The position numbers were made by a program, and so were the translations under genes. The notes under the pieces are model-generated. The model saw only the letters and a list, made by a program, of their open reading frames with translations. It was not told where the DNA came from and searched no databases. From assembly GCA_025362325.1 (NCBI GenBank), contig JANYGO010000290.1:1-64000 (forward strand): a stretch of DNA of 64,000 nt. The letters are read 5' to 3'. Shown here piece by piece: positions 1 to 8,960 of this stretch (its first letter is position 1; each line of letters begins with the position of its first letter). The DNA comes from Cyanobacteriota bacterium. Its GTDB lineage: Bacteria; Cyanobacteriota; Cyanobacteriia; Cyanobacteriales; Microcoleaceae.

Positions 1-783
1 CTGTCTTTCCCCTAAAATTTCGGTTTCTACCCCCGTCACTTCTCGCCCGGATTTGCTGGTATGCAGCCTCAAGACTTTGGCATTAGTTATTAGGGTAAAA
101 TTGTCATATTTTTCGCGGGTAGGGCGAATCGCATTCACCTCCGCATCGGCTTTCGCACCTACTAAACAAGGATAGCCGTCAAAAGTATCGCAGCGAATAC
201 AAGGGCTGTTTGTGCGATCGGCTTCATTCAGCTTTAATCCTAAAGGTAAATGAAACGGATTGTAACCGAGCGATCGAATATCATCTGCGAGTACCTGCAT
301 ATCCGGTTCGTGACTGACAGCAGGATAAGCATAAGGTTGGCTGCACGGCGGTTCAGTCGGATCGGTTCCTCGCGCTCCATGAACGTCATAGAGTGCTTCA
401 GCTTGCGTGTAATAAGGCTCAAAATCTGCGTATTTGAGCGGCCATTCTGGAGAAAATCCTTGCTTGTGAATTACGCGATCGAAATCTCGCTCCCGCAGCC
501 GCAACAAAGCAGCACCATAAACTTTTGTATTGCCACCAACCCAATAGCCAGTTTGGGGTCTAAACTCCTTACCTTCGCGATCGTACCAGCACTCATTCGT
601 ATGATAGCGCTCTTTTTGATAAACTTCCAGCGCACTCCAATTCGCTTTTTCCCTCGGCAAAAAGTCGCCTCTTTCTAGCACCAAAATCCTTTTACCAGTC
701 GGTGCGAGACGGTGAGCCAGCGTACCTCCGCCCGCTCCCGTGCCAATAATGATGATATCGTAGTGGTTCGCCGGATTTACCAT
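1..783 (-). CDS. GMC family oxidoreductase (3' end truncated by window edge)
   Basis: Reverse-strand translation from ATG at 783 reads MVNPANHYDIIIIGTGAGGGTLAHRLAPTGKRILVLERGDFL...; Rossmann GxGxxG plus GMC-type motifs; open to window start, so not in the ORF track. Confidence 0.88.
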   Translation of the reverse strand, partial: MVNPANHYDIIIIGTGAGGGTLAHRLAPTGKRILVLERGDFLPREKANWSALEVYQKERYHTNECWYDREGKEFRPQTGYWVGGNTKVYGAALLRLRERDFDRVIHKQGFSPEWPLKYADFEPYYTQAEALYDVHGARGTDPTEPPCSQPYAYPAVSHEPDMQVLADDIRSLGYNPFHLPLGLKLNEADRTNSPCIRCDTFDGYPCLVGAKADAEVNAIRPTREKYDNFTLITNAKVLRLHTSKSGREVTGVETEILGERQ

Positions 784-840
784 TGCCAAATTTTTGCCAA
801 ATTGTGGTAGTTTCGGAATGATTTTCCCTTAGCTCACTGG

Positions 841-1260
841 TTAAATTTTACCCAGAGATTTAGGAATCAAAACCATGTCAATGATGTGAATCACACCGTT
901 ATCTGCTGCCACATCGGGCGTGATGACCTTAGCATCGTTTACCTTAACTCCATCAGACGTATCAATCTTCAGCGTTGAACCTTCGGAGGTGGTGACGGAA
1001 TTAGTTTGGCCAATTTCTGCTGCTGTGATTTTCTGCTCTGGAATCACATGATAGGTTAAAACTTTAATCAACTCCGGGATATTTTCTAGCAAACCTTCTA
1101 CTGTCCCCGATGGCAGCTTAGAAAACGCTTCATCAGTTGGTGCAAACACGGTAAATGGGCCTTTCTCTTTTAAACCCTCTGCCAAGCCAGCAACATTCAG
1201 AGCTGTGACTAAAGTATCGAAGCATCCGGCATTGATTGCAGTATCTACAACATCTGGCAT
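841..1260 (-). CDS. Fasciclin (FAS1) domain protein without obvious signal peptide
   Basis: GPFTVFAPTDEAFSKLP...LTYHVIPE...DNGVIHIIDMVLIP FAS1 signatures. Confidence 0.93.
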   Translation of the reverse strand: MPDVVDTAINAGCFDTLVTALNVAGLAEGLKEKGPFTVFAPTDEAFSKLPSGTVEGLLENIPELIKVLTYHVIPEQKITAAEIGQTNSVTTSEGSTLKIDTSDGVKVNDAKVITPDVAADNGVIHIIDMVLIPKSLGKI

Positions 1261-1322
1261 TGTGATTCTCCTTAATATTTACAGGTTTTTTTACACTGAC
1301 AATTGAAATTGCCAACGAGGTT

Positions 1323-2498
1323 TTAGCTGCGATCGAGCAACACTTGCCCTGCATCAATTCGGATGCGAAATAGGCTATAAGGTTTCTCGCGCAAGTCTTC
1401 TCCATTATGATAGCTGGGATTCCGATTCCACTGATCTACCGTAAAGTAGAGATAGTCGTCTTGCGCCACAAACAGGCAATTCGGCCACAGCATTCGCGCA
1501 TCATGGGCGACTGTTTCCCACGTGCCATCGGGGAGGCGGCGCAAAATCGAATTGTTTTCGTAGTTGGTTACATAGAGGCGATTTTTGGCATCGGAAACCA
1601 TGCCGCCGGAAGCGCCTTTTTCACCGTGATCGATGACTGTTGCTGCCACCTCTTCATCAGGCATATTTTGATTAACTAATGCTTCTATGCTGACACTGTA
1701 AAGGTGTCGGCTTGCCAGGGGACAATAAAACAGTCTTTGACCGTCACCGCTGAGGGCAATGCCATCGCTACCGGTGTGGATGTGCTTGGGCGGTTTACCT
1801 GGATGTCGCACCATCATCGGTTGACCTTCGACTACTGGTAAAAAGCCGGGAATTGGTTTAGTTGAAGGATGATCGTTGAGTTTGCGCCAACTGTTTCCCG
1901 TGGCTAAATCTACGACAACAATGCCGTTAGGCCCTGCTTCCGATGAGTCGGTAATAAAGGCAATTCCATCCTCTCCCCAGCGCAAATCTACGCGCACGTC
2001 ATTCAGGGTAGAATTGGCTGAGGCGACGGATTCGGGGAAGAGAATTTTTTTGACAATACGATCGCCCTCCAGGTCAATTCCCATCAGTTTCGGGCCGCCA
2101 GGGGGCACTGAATTTTCCTTAATTTTTGCATGATCTAAGAGCCACAGCCGATCGCGCGCGTCGATGGTCATCCCTTGCACACACAGCAACCTTTCTGAGT
2201 GCGAGGCTGAATCCAGCTTGTGGATTTCTGCATTCGGGTAGGGAACGGGATTACCGTTTTTTTCCTGTGGCTGCTTGAGTTCGGCAACAGTAAATTCTAC
2301 ATCGTCAACCAGTCGGGGATAGCTGATGAAAATTCGCCCTTGCTTGGATACCGCAACACCGATCGGCATCGCATCCTCGAACAGCGCCACGAGTTCTAGA
2401 TTACCAGCGGATTTGTCGGTAGGCAGTGAAGGTACAGCAGCAATAGATTGGGTAGTGGCCAAGTTCACCATTGCACCCATCCTCTTGAGAATAGCCAC
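1323..2498 (-). CDS. Major royal jelly protein/Yellow-like beta-propeller protein
   Basis: 391 aa; MTIDARDRLWLLDHA, SDGIALSGDGQRLFYCPLASRHLYSV motifs typical of bacterial MRJP-like proteins. Confidence 0.75.
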   Translation of the reverse strand: MAILKRMGAMVNLATTQSIAAVPSLPTDKSAGNLELVALFEDAMPIGVAVSKQGRIFISYPRLVDDVEFTVAELKQPQEKNGNPVPYPNAEIHKLDSASHSERLLCVQGMTIDARDRLWLLDHAKIKENSVPPGGPKLMGIDLEGDRIVKKILFPESVASANSTLNDVRVDLRWGEDGIAFITDSSEAGPNGIVVVDLATGNSWRKLNDHPSTKPIPGFLPVVEGQPMMVRHPGKPPKHIHTGSDGIALSGDGQRLFYCPLASRHLYSVSIEALVNQNMPDEEVAATVIDHGEKGASGGMVSDAKNRLYVTNYENNSILRRLPDGTWETVAHDARMLWPNCLFVAQDDYLYFTVDQWNRNPSYHNGEDLREKPYSLFRIRIDAGQVLLDRS

Positions 2499-2705
2499 GA
2501 TTCAAATAACCAAAAAATCAAAGTTTCATTTCCTCTCCGACAGGTCGAGCCTGTTATTTATCAACAAAACTCAACTGTTTTATGAATAATTCAATGGGTT
2601 AAAAGTAACAATTTACAATTCAAAGATTTATCTATCTAATGGCTTAGTTGTAATTTATATCTCAAGATAGATATGTGGATTACTCATCCTTATCTAACTA
2701 TATAA

Positions 2706-3635
2706 ATGAGTATTAAATGGTATAGAATACTAATGCCTGAAGCCATCAGTATTTATGACGATCGCCTGAAACCGCTGCTGCGCCCTGGTGCTTCACTCCA
2801 GAAAGTTGCCAGCGGCGCAGTCTGGAGCGAAGGCCCGGTTTATTTCCATGAAGATGATAGCGTGGTGTGGAGCGACGCTCACGGCAACCGCTTGCTACGC
2901 TGGAGTCCCACTGAGGGAGTGAGCGTTTTGCGCGACCCCTCCGACTATCAAAGTGGCAATTACCGCGATCGCGAAGGTCGTCTCGTCTCCTGTTCGTCGG
3001 GTTTGCGCGCGATCGTCCGGCGCGAACACGGCGGCGAATGGGAGGTGTTGGTTGATCGCTACGCAGGAAAGCGCCTCAACAGCCCCAATGACTTGGTAGT
3101 GAAGAGTGACGGCACGATCTGGTTCACTGACCCCCCCTACGGCCTCACCCAGCCCAACCAGGGATACGGGGGTGAACAGGAACAGCCTGGATGTTTTGTG
3201 TACCGCTTCGATCCGGCGACGGGTGCGATCGATCCGGTGGTGACGGATATGTTGCGCCCCAACGGCCTCGCCTTCAGTCCTGACGAACGCATCTTATACG
3301 TGTCGGACAGTTCTGCTTTCAATATGCCCGAGGGGTATCACCACATCCGCGCCTATGATGTTGTGGGCGATCGCGATGTGCGCCACGGCCGCGTGTTCGC
3401 AGTCATCGATCCGGGTGTACCCGACGGCTTGCGAACCGACGAACACGGCAATATCTTTACCTGTTCCAAAGATAGCGTGCAGGTGTACGCCCCAGACGGC
3501 ACTCGCTTGGGGAAAATTTGGGTGCCGGAGACCTGCGCTAACCTGACTTTTGGAGGAACTCGGGGCGATCGACTTTTGATTGCTGCTGGCACGTCTTTGT
3601 ACGCGATCGACCTCAACACTCGCGGCGTGCAATAA
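2706..3635 (+). CDS. SMP-30/gluconolactonase/LRE family protein
   Basis: SEGPVYF, NSPNDLVVKSDGTIWFTDPPYGL, RPNGLAFSPDERILYVSD motifs. Confidence 0.92.
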   Translation: MSIKWYRILMPEAISIYDDRLKPLLRPGASLQKVASGAVWSEGPVYFHEDDSVVWSDAHGNRLLRWSPTEGVSVLRDPSDYQSGNYRDREGRLVSCSSGLRAIVRREHGGEWEVLVDRYAGKRLNSPNDLVVKSDGTIWFTDPPYGLTQPNQGYGGEQEQPGCFVYRFDPATGAIDPVVTDMLRPNGLAFSPDERILYVSDSSAFNMPEGYHHIRAYDVVGDRDVRHGRVFAVIDPGVPDGLRTDEHGNIFTCSKDSVQVYAPDGTRLGKIWVPETCANLTFGGTRGDRLLIAAGTSLYAIDLNTRGVQ

Positions 3636-3735
3636 ACCGCAGGAAAAATGCTGCAATTGTCGGCTATTTACGGATTTGCACTTGAGGTTTAATGATGTCC
3701 ATTTGGGAATATTTCAAACGATTGGAAATGACAAA

Positions 3736-4284
3736 ATGATTTACAAATTTGCTCTTGGCGTGGCGATCGCATTTCTATTCGCTAAAGTTTCACCTCACCA
3801 GGCAGAACTAAGTTTAAAAGTGTTCAGTTCACTCAATCCTGTTTTCCCGGCGGGGCTTCCCGGCTGGGCGCTGTTATTTTTGAGAGCGGGAGTCGGCGGG
3901 TTATTCTTGTTGCACGGCTACCCAAAAATAACACATCTTCGAGAGTGGTCTGCTGCTCTAAAAATGCCGCTGTTTCTTTGTTTCCTCTCAGCGGCGTCGA
4001 TGTTGGCTGGCGGAGTTTGCCTGATTGTGGGATTGCTGACGCTATTAGCAAGTCTGCCGATTCTCGGTTCGATGCTATTCGCGATTTATTTAGACTTATC
4101 CCATCGGTTGCCTTTGGTTGCTAGCGATCCTTATTTAATTCCTAAAGGGCAGTATGAAGGCCCTAATGGCAAGGGCGAACCGCCAAGCTGGGAGAAAGCG
4201 TTTATGTACTGTTTGATGCTGGTGGCGATCGCAGTTTTAGGGCCTGGTGCTTATTCGCTGGATGCTTTAATTTTTCGAGGGTGA
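3736..4284 (+). CDS. DoxX-like membrane protein
   Basis: LLFLRAGVGGLFLLHGYPKI and several TM segments; ATG at 3736 preferred over the track start at 3580, which overlaps the upstream gene. Confidence 0.72.
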   Translation: MIYKFALGVAIAFLFAKVSPHQAELSLKVFSSLNPVFPAGLPGWALLFLRAGVGGLFLLHGYPKITHLREWSAALKMPLFLCFLSAASMLAGGVCLIVGLLTLLASLPILGSMLFAIYLDLSHRLPLVASDPYLIPKGQYEGPNGKGEPPSWEKAFMYCLMLVAIAVLGPGAYSLDALIFRG

Positions 4285-4506
4285 GTTATTTGCAGTCCGC
4301 CAGCTTCGAGTATTACGATTTAGCGAGTGCTATACTCAAGGAAGCACCTTCCTCAAACCCGACCAAGCGGCGGCATCACCTCTTTTACCCGTAGCTCTGA
4401 TGGCGATAAATAGGATTAAAGTAGGAAATCCGAGCGTAATTGTGTTTCTGATGAGCCTGTCCATTATTTATCCTCTCGGCTGAGCTTTTTCGGATTTTAT
4501 GTGGCT

Positions 4507-4896
4507 CTAGATTTCATAGATTTCTAAGGGTAAATTGTCGGGATCTCTGAAAAAGGTAAACCATTTTTCTGTAATCTCGTCAAAGCGAATTTCTTCTACT
4601 TCTACTTTTTGCGATTTTAAGTAAGCAACGGATGCTTCTATATTTTCAACAGCAAATGCTAAATGTCTCAAACCGCAAGCTTCTGGATTGTTCACTCTTG
4701 CGAGAGGATGGGGAAATGAGAACAGCTCAATCATCGCGCTACTGTTTCCAACTTGCAAATCTAGTTTGTAAGAATTCCTCTCGCTGCGGAAAGTTTCTGT
4801 GATAATCGAAAATCCCAATACTTCTACATAAAACTTTTTTGATGCTTCGTAATCTGAGCAAATAATCGCTACATGATGTATTGCTTTTATTTTCAT
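4507..4896 (-). CDS. VOC/glyoxalase-I-like metalloprotein (YaeR/SMU1112c type)
   Basis: KAIHHVAIICSDYEASKKFYVEVLGF...GLRHLAFAVENIE...WFTFFRDPDNLPLEIYE. Confidence 0.88.
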   Translation of the reverse strand: MKIKAIHHVAIICSDYEASKKFYVEVLGFSIITETFRSERNSYKLDLQVGNSSAMIELFSFPHPLARVNNPEACGLRHLAFAVENIEASVAYLKSQKVEVEEIRFDEITEKWFTFFRDPDNLPLEIYEI

Positions 4897-5111
4897 TTGA
4901 AAAAAGTTAGTTGTTTTTTTTCAACAGCACAGCAGGTTATTGACAATTATATTTGACTCCGCAACAAAACCTGCTAAATTCAGCGCGATCGCCCTTTATT
5001 TTCCCCAGTCAAATCTTAATCTGTCAAATTCTGCAAAAAAAAGCACCCCACTTTGATAAAATGAGAGTTTTGCAGTCAATCACCCCATTTGCATCTCAGG
5101 AGACAAGCACC

Positions 5112-6110
5112 ATGGCCCGTATGTATTACGACACCGACGCCAACCTAGACCTCTTAGCCAACAAAACGATCGCGATCATTGGCTACGGTTCCCAAGGACA
5201 CGCCCACGCCCTCAACCTCAAAGACAGTGGCATGAAAGTCATTGTCGGTTTGTATCCCGGTAGCAAGTCTGCCGCCAAAGCCACCGACGCGGGTTTAACT
5301 GTTCACCCGGTAGACAAAGCAGCCGCCGCCGCTGACTTCATCATGATTTTATTACCCGATGAAGTTCAAAAAACTATTTACAAAGAACAAATCGAACCTA
5401 ACCTTTCAGCAGGAAATGTTTTAGCATTTGCTCACGGTTTTAACATTCACTTCGGCCAAGTTGTCCCCCCAGCCGACGTAGACGTAGTAATGGTAGCGCC
5501 CAAAGGCCCCGGACATTTGGTGCGCCGGACTTACGAACAAGGCGAAGGTGTTCCGAGTTTGTTTGCAGTATATCAAGATGCTTCCGGTCAAGCGCGCGAT
5601 CGGGCAATGGCCTATGCTAAAGGTATCGGCGGCACCAGAGCCGGCATCCTTGAAACCACTTTCCGCGAAGAAACAGAAACCGACCTTTTTGGCGAACAAG
5701 TAGTTTTGTGTGGCGGTTTAAGCGCCTTAATTAAAGCTGGATTTGAAACCTTAGTTGACGCCGGATACCAACCGGAATTAGCTTATTTTGAATGTTTGCA
5801 CGAAGTTAAACTTATCGTTGACTTAGTAGTAGAAGGAGGCCTCGCCAAAATGCGCGACAGCATCTCTAATACCGCAGAATACGGCGACTTAACTCGCGGC
5901 CCCCGCATCGTCACCGATGACACCCGCGCCGAAATGCGGAAAATTCTCAGCGAAATTCAATCCGGTCAATTTGCTCGCGAATTCGTTCTGGAAAACCAAG
6001 CCGGCAAACCGGGCTTTATCTCCATGCGCCGTCAGGAAGCAGAGCATCCGATTGAAGAAGTTGGTAAAGATTTGCGCGCCATGTTTAGCTGGTTAAAAAA
6101 GCACGGTTAA
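5112..6110 (+). CDS. ilvC: Ketol-acid reductoisomerase
   Basis: [40 protein letters not shown]; internal ATG at 5112 chosen over 4953 because the N-terminal extension is not IlvC-like. Confidence 0.97.
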   Translation: MARMYYDTDANLDLLANKTIAIIGYGSQGHAHALNLKDSGMKVIVGLYPGSKSAAKATDAGLTVHPVDKAAAAADFIMILLPDEVQKTIYKEQIEPNLSAGNVLAFAHGFNIHFGQVVPPADVDVVMVAPKGPGHLVRRTYEQGEGVPSLFAVYQDASGQARDRAMAYAKGIGGTRAGILETTFREETETDLFGEQVVLCGGLSALIKAGFETLVDAGYQPELAYFECLHEVKLIVDLVVEGGLAKMRDSISNTAEYGDLTRGPRIVTDDTRAEMRKILSEIQSGQFAREFVLENQAGKPGFISMRRQEAEHPIEEVGKDLRAMFSWLKKHG

Positions 6111-6125
6111 TCGATTTTAGATTTT

Positions 6126-6157
6126 AGATTTTAGATTTTTTGTTCAATCTAAAATCT
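6126..6157 (+). terminator. Hairpin downstream of ilvC
   Basis: Perfect 12-bp stem AGATTTTAGATT / AATCTAAAATCT with 8-nt loop. Confidence 0.55.
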
Positions 6158-6173
6158 GAACTGCTAACTAATG

Positions 6174-6235
6174 GTAGGGTGCGTCAGGGAGAAAATTCTT
6201 TAGTGCTCAAAACATTCTGAGCTGACGCACCCTAC
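6174..6235. repeat. Inverted-repeat element GTAGGGTGCGTCAG...CTGACGCACCCTAC
   Basis: 14-bp perfect arms. Confidence 0.8.
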
Positions 6236-6254
6236 AATAACTTCCATCAGACTT

Positions 6255-6282
6255 CTGTCAACTGTCAACTGTCAACTGTCAA
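6255..6282. repeat. Heptanucleotide tandem repeat (CTGTCAA)x4, STRR-like
   Basis: Direct reading. Confidence 0.85.
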
Positions 6283-6284
6283 AA

Positions 6285-6509
6285 CTATCGACTGGGACTA
6301 GATTTTTTTTGCAAGTTATCAATATCCCGTTCCGTTTGCTTGTTTAAATCTCTCGGCTTCACCCATGAAGGCCACAACCCGACGAAGAACTTTCTACTTG
6401 CTACGCTGGTATCTCTTAGAGGTTTGGGGAGAAAAGTTAAACTGTCACCGTAAAGGGTAAACAGGGCTACAAACAGAATCAACAGCGGGATAATATTTTT
6501 TTTAGGCAT
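6285..6509 (-). CDS. Small conserved hypothetical membrane-anchored protein
   Basis: MPKKNIIPLLILFVALFTLYGDSLTFLP...; N-terminal TM; start at 6509 preferred. Confidence 0.5.
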   Translation of the reverse strand: MPKKNIIPLLILFVALFTLYGDSLTFLPKPLRDTSVASRKFFVGLWPSWVKPRDLNKQTERDIDNLQKKSSPSR

Positions 6510-6605
6510 AGCAGTTTGGGAGTTAAGTTTGTAAAAGTGCTTTTCTATATTTTGCCCTGGCGCGAACAAAAAATATCAGCGCTCAAGAAAAAGAAACCAG
6601 GCATA

Positions 6606-6684
6606 AGATGGGGAGGGCGGGTTTTGCCTTGATACATCGGCTGGTATCATAGATTGTTATCTAAACCCGCCCCTACAAAATGCT
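6606..6684. repeat. Dispersed repeat copy 1 (GGGCGGGTTTTGCC...ACCCGCCCCTACAAAATGCT)
   Basis: About 54 bp nearly identical to 6791-6870, with complementary GGGCGGGT/ACCCGCCC ends. Confidence 0.85.
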
Positions 6685-6790
6685 ATTGTTTTTTTAAAAT
6701 CACCTACTTAAATAGAAAAGTCGTATAAATTAAACCGGGTTTCTCGCCTGTGCGTGGGAAATCAAACTGTCAGAAGTACAAATAAATATT

Positions 6791-6870
6791 AGATGGGGAG
6801 GGCGGGTTTTGCCTTGATAAATCGGCTGGTATCATAGATTGTTAGCCAGCACCCGCCCCTACAAAATGCT
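6791..6870. repeat. Dispersed repeat copy 2
   Basis: See copy 1. Confidence 0.85.
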
Positions 6871-6882
6871 AATGACTAATGA

Positions 6883-8541
6883 CTACTTATTCCCTTGAAT
6901 GAAAGTTTGCACGACTGCATTAGTTTCTGGAGAAATTTCTGTTACTAGACGCACTGGAATTGCATTTATTGAAGCAAATTGTGCGTATTCTGGGGTTAGA
7001 AAAATAGCATATTTGTCAGCTTCATTCGTTAGTTGAGCAGCCATTGCTAGACTTATAGCTTTAATATAATTGCGGATGCTAACTGCTTTGTCGCCGACAA
7101 GTTCATCGCCAGTAATTACTGTGCTCGGCTTGCCAACTTGGTCTAAGGTTGTACTCGGATCTTTGACGCTTAAGTGGGTTCCTCCTACAAATCCGACTAG
7201 CCATTTGGGTGAGGGAATTTTGGGGAATCCGGCAATTTGTTCGACTAAGGCGGGTGTTGTTTTGTCGGCAGAACCTGCTACTATTAATGTGGGAATCTTG
7301 ATTTTACTTAGGCCTGTTTCTCCAAATAATAATGATGTTGTGGGATTCATGGCGATCGCCCTTTTAATCCTCACATCCCGCAATTGATACCGTTCTTGGG
7401 GCAATCCAGCCGCCGCGCACTGAATGCCTTCGCCCAAGCTGAACCCAATCAAATCCCCCTGACACCGCTGTTTGAGTCCGGTCAATTGCAGTTCCGCGCC
7501 GGCTAAGGACAAGGCTGTGGCGCCGCCGAAGGAATAACCAATTATCATCGATCGGTCGATCGCGATTTTCCCCCGTAAGTTATCATCCGTTTGGTTCAAT
7601 TTTGCAAGTTCGTCGAGCACAAAACTGATGTCTTTAGGACGGTCTAAAAACTCTTGAGGAGCTAACAACCGAGACTTACCCGCGATCGCAGCATTGGTGT
7701 TCGTTTCGTTGCTTCCGGGATGTTCTAAAGCAGCTATCACATAGCCGTGAGACGCTAAATGCTCGGCTAAATAACGCAAATCCGTGCGCACCGAACCCAA
7801 ACCGTGAGAAAAGACGATCGTTGGTTTGTCAGCCGTCGCAGCTTTTGACCAGTAGACATCAACCGGAATGCGCCGATTGCGGGCGCTGTCGTTCAAATCT
7901 AGCTTGAGTACCCGCACGGAATTCGGGCCTGGTAGGCTCGGGTCAAAAGGCAGGTTCAGGGCGGGTTTAACGGCTGCTAACTGAGGTGCGATCGCCGCCA
8001 TAAACCTCTGAGTTTGCCAAAAACCCGAGTTTAAATTTCCCAAAACTGCGAAAGCTCGATCGAGATCCACGACTACCCGCGAGCTGGGATAAGATTCTAT
8101 GAAACTCAATACCGATAAGCCTTCCGGCGCGTTCGCCCCCAACACCAAAGCCGCTCGCAGCGCTTCCACACCCGCACCGTCGCGCCTGGGTATGACTGTA
8201 GTCAAATCCGTCAGGATCGCAGTCCCGATCCCTGTATTTAGCAAGTTGCTCAAACCAACTACATTCAGCGGAATTTTCGCTCGCAGTGCTCCATAGATTT
8301 GACTGCGCTGTGCGTCAGACAGCAGATTGGCGTAGGCTTGCAGTCTGTCGGGGACTTTTCCGGTTTCAGCGAGCGATCGCAAATCTGCAACGGAGATTGA
8401 CGATTGTAAAATACCTTTGCGGACAACCACCGTTTCCGCAGCTTTTGCAGGGGATGTCAAGCCGCCGAAAGTGCCAATCGCGATCGCGCCACAAACACTC
8501 GCCACTGAGGAAAACCATCTGAAATTTGGTGTAATGCTCAT
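6883..8541 (-). CDS. DUF1400-containing alpha/beta hydrolase, secreted
   Basis: Signal peptide; DUF1400-like N-terminus; hydrolase core VFSHGLGSVRTDLRYLAEHLASHGY and GYSFGGATAL. Confidence 0.85.
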   Translation of the reverse strand: MSITPNFRWFSSVASVCGAIAIGTFGGLTSPAKAAETVVVRKGILQSSISVADLRSLAETGKVPDRLQAYANLLSDAQRSQIYGALRAKIPLNVVGLSNLLNTGIGTAILTDLTTVIPRRDGAGVEALRAALVLGANAPEGLSVLSFIESYPSSRVVVDLDRAFAVLGNLNSGFWQTQRFMAAIAPQLAAVKPALNLPFDPSLPGPNSVRVLKLDLNDSARNRRIPVDVYWSKAATADKPTIVFSHGLGSVRTDLRYLAEHLASHGYVIAALEHPGSNETNTNAAIAGKSRLLAPQEFLDRPKDISFVLDELAKLNQTDDNLRGKIAIDRSMIIGYSFGGATALSLAGAELQLTGLKQRCQGDLIGFSLGEGIQCAAAGLPQERYQLRDVRIKRAIAMNPTTSLLFGETGLSKIKIPTLIVAGSADKTTPALVEQIAGFPKIPSPKWLVGFVGGTHLSVKDPSTTLDQVGKPSTVITGDELVGDKAVSIRNYIKAISLAMAAQLTNEADKYAIFLTPEYAQFASINAIPVRLVTEISPETNAVVQTFIQGNK

Positions 8542-8960
8542 TTTTACATGATTTAACTAGAGGGATATCACCATATTCTCAGAATTTTCCCAGATACCGA
8601 GAAATTGTTCTAGATGCCGAGAAATTGTCGAGATTGCGATCGCAATTACTTGGCGGGAGTGCGATCGCAATTACTGTGCAAAAGTGCGATCGCCAATGCC
8701 TGTGGACATATTTACTTCCCGCTCCATAATCATGCTCGTATTTCCTCATTTTGAGCCATCAACAAGGATATTTAACTTTTTTATTACCCAAGATGACTGA
8801 TGATTTAACCTCAAATAAGTGAAAATTTAACTAAACAATAACACCAGACTACTTAACCTGTTTATTAAATTTTTGTGAACGGGAAATTGAACTCGCACAA
8901 GTCACTTTTTAACCGCGTTCACCGTGCTAAAGTAAGCTGTACGATACCTAACAAAAAATT

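Noticed and set aside
1133-1405. 90-aa minus ORF overlapping FAS1 and MRJP-like genes
   Set aside because: Out-of-frame overlap with two well-supported genes
3580-3735. N-terminal extension of the DoxX-like ORF
   Set aside because: Overlaps the upstream SMP-30 gene and lacks family features; start placed at 3736
4953-5111. N-terminal extension of the ilvC ORF
   Set aside because: Sequence before [13 protein letters not shown] is not IlvC-like and contains the probable leader; start placed at 5112
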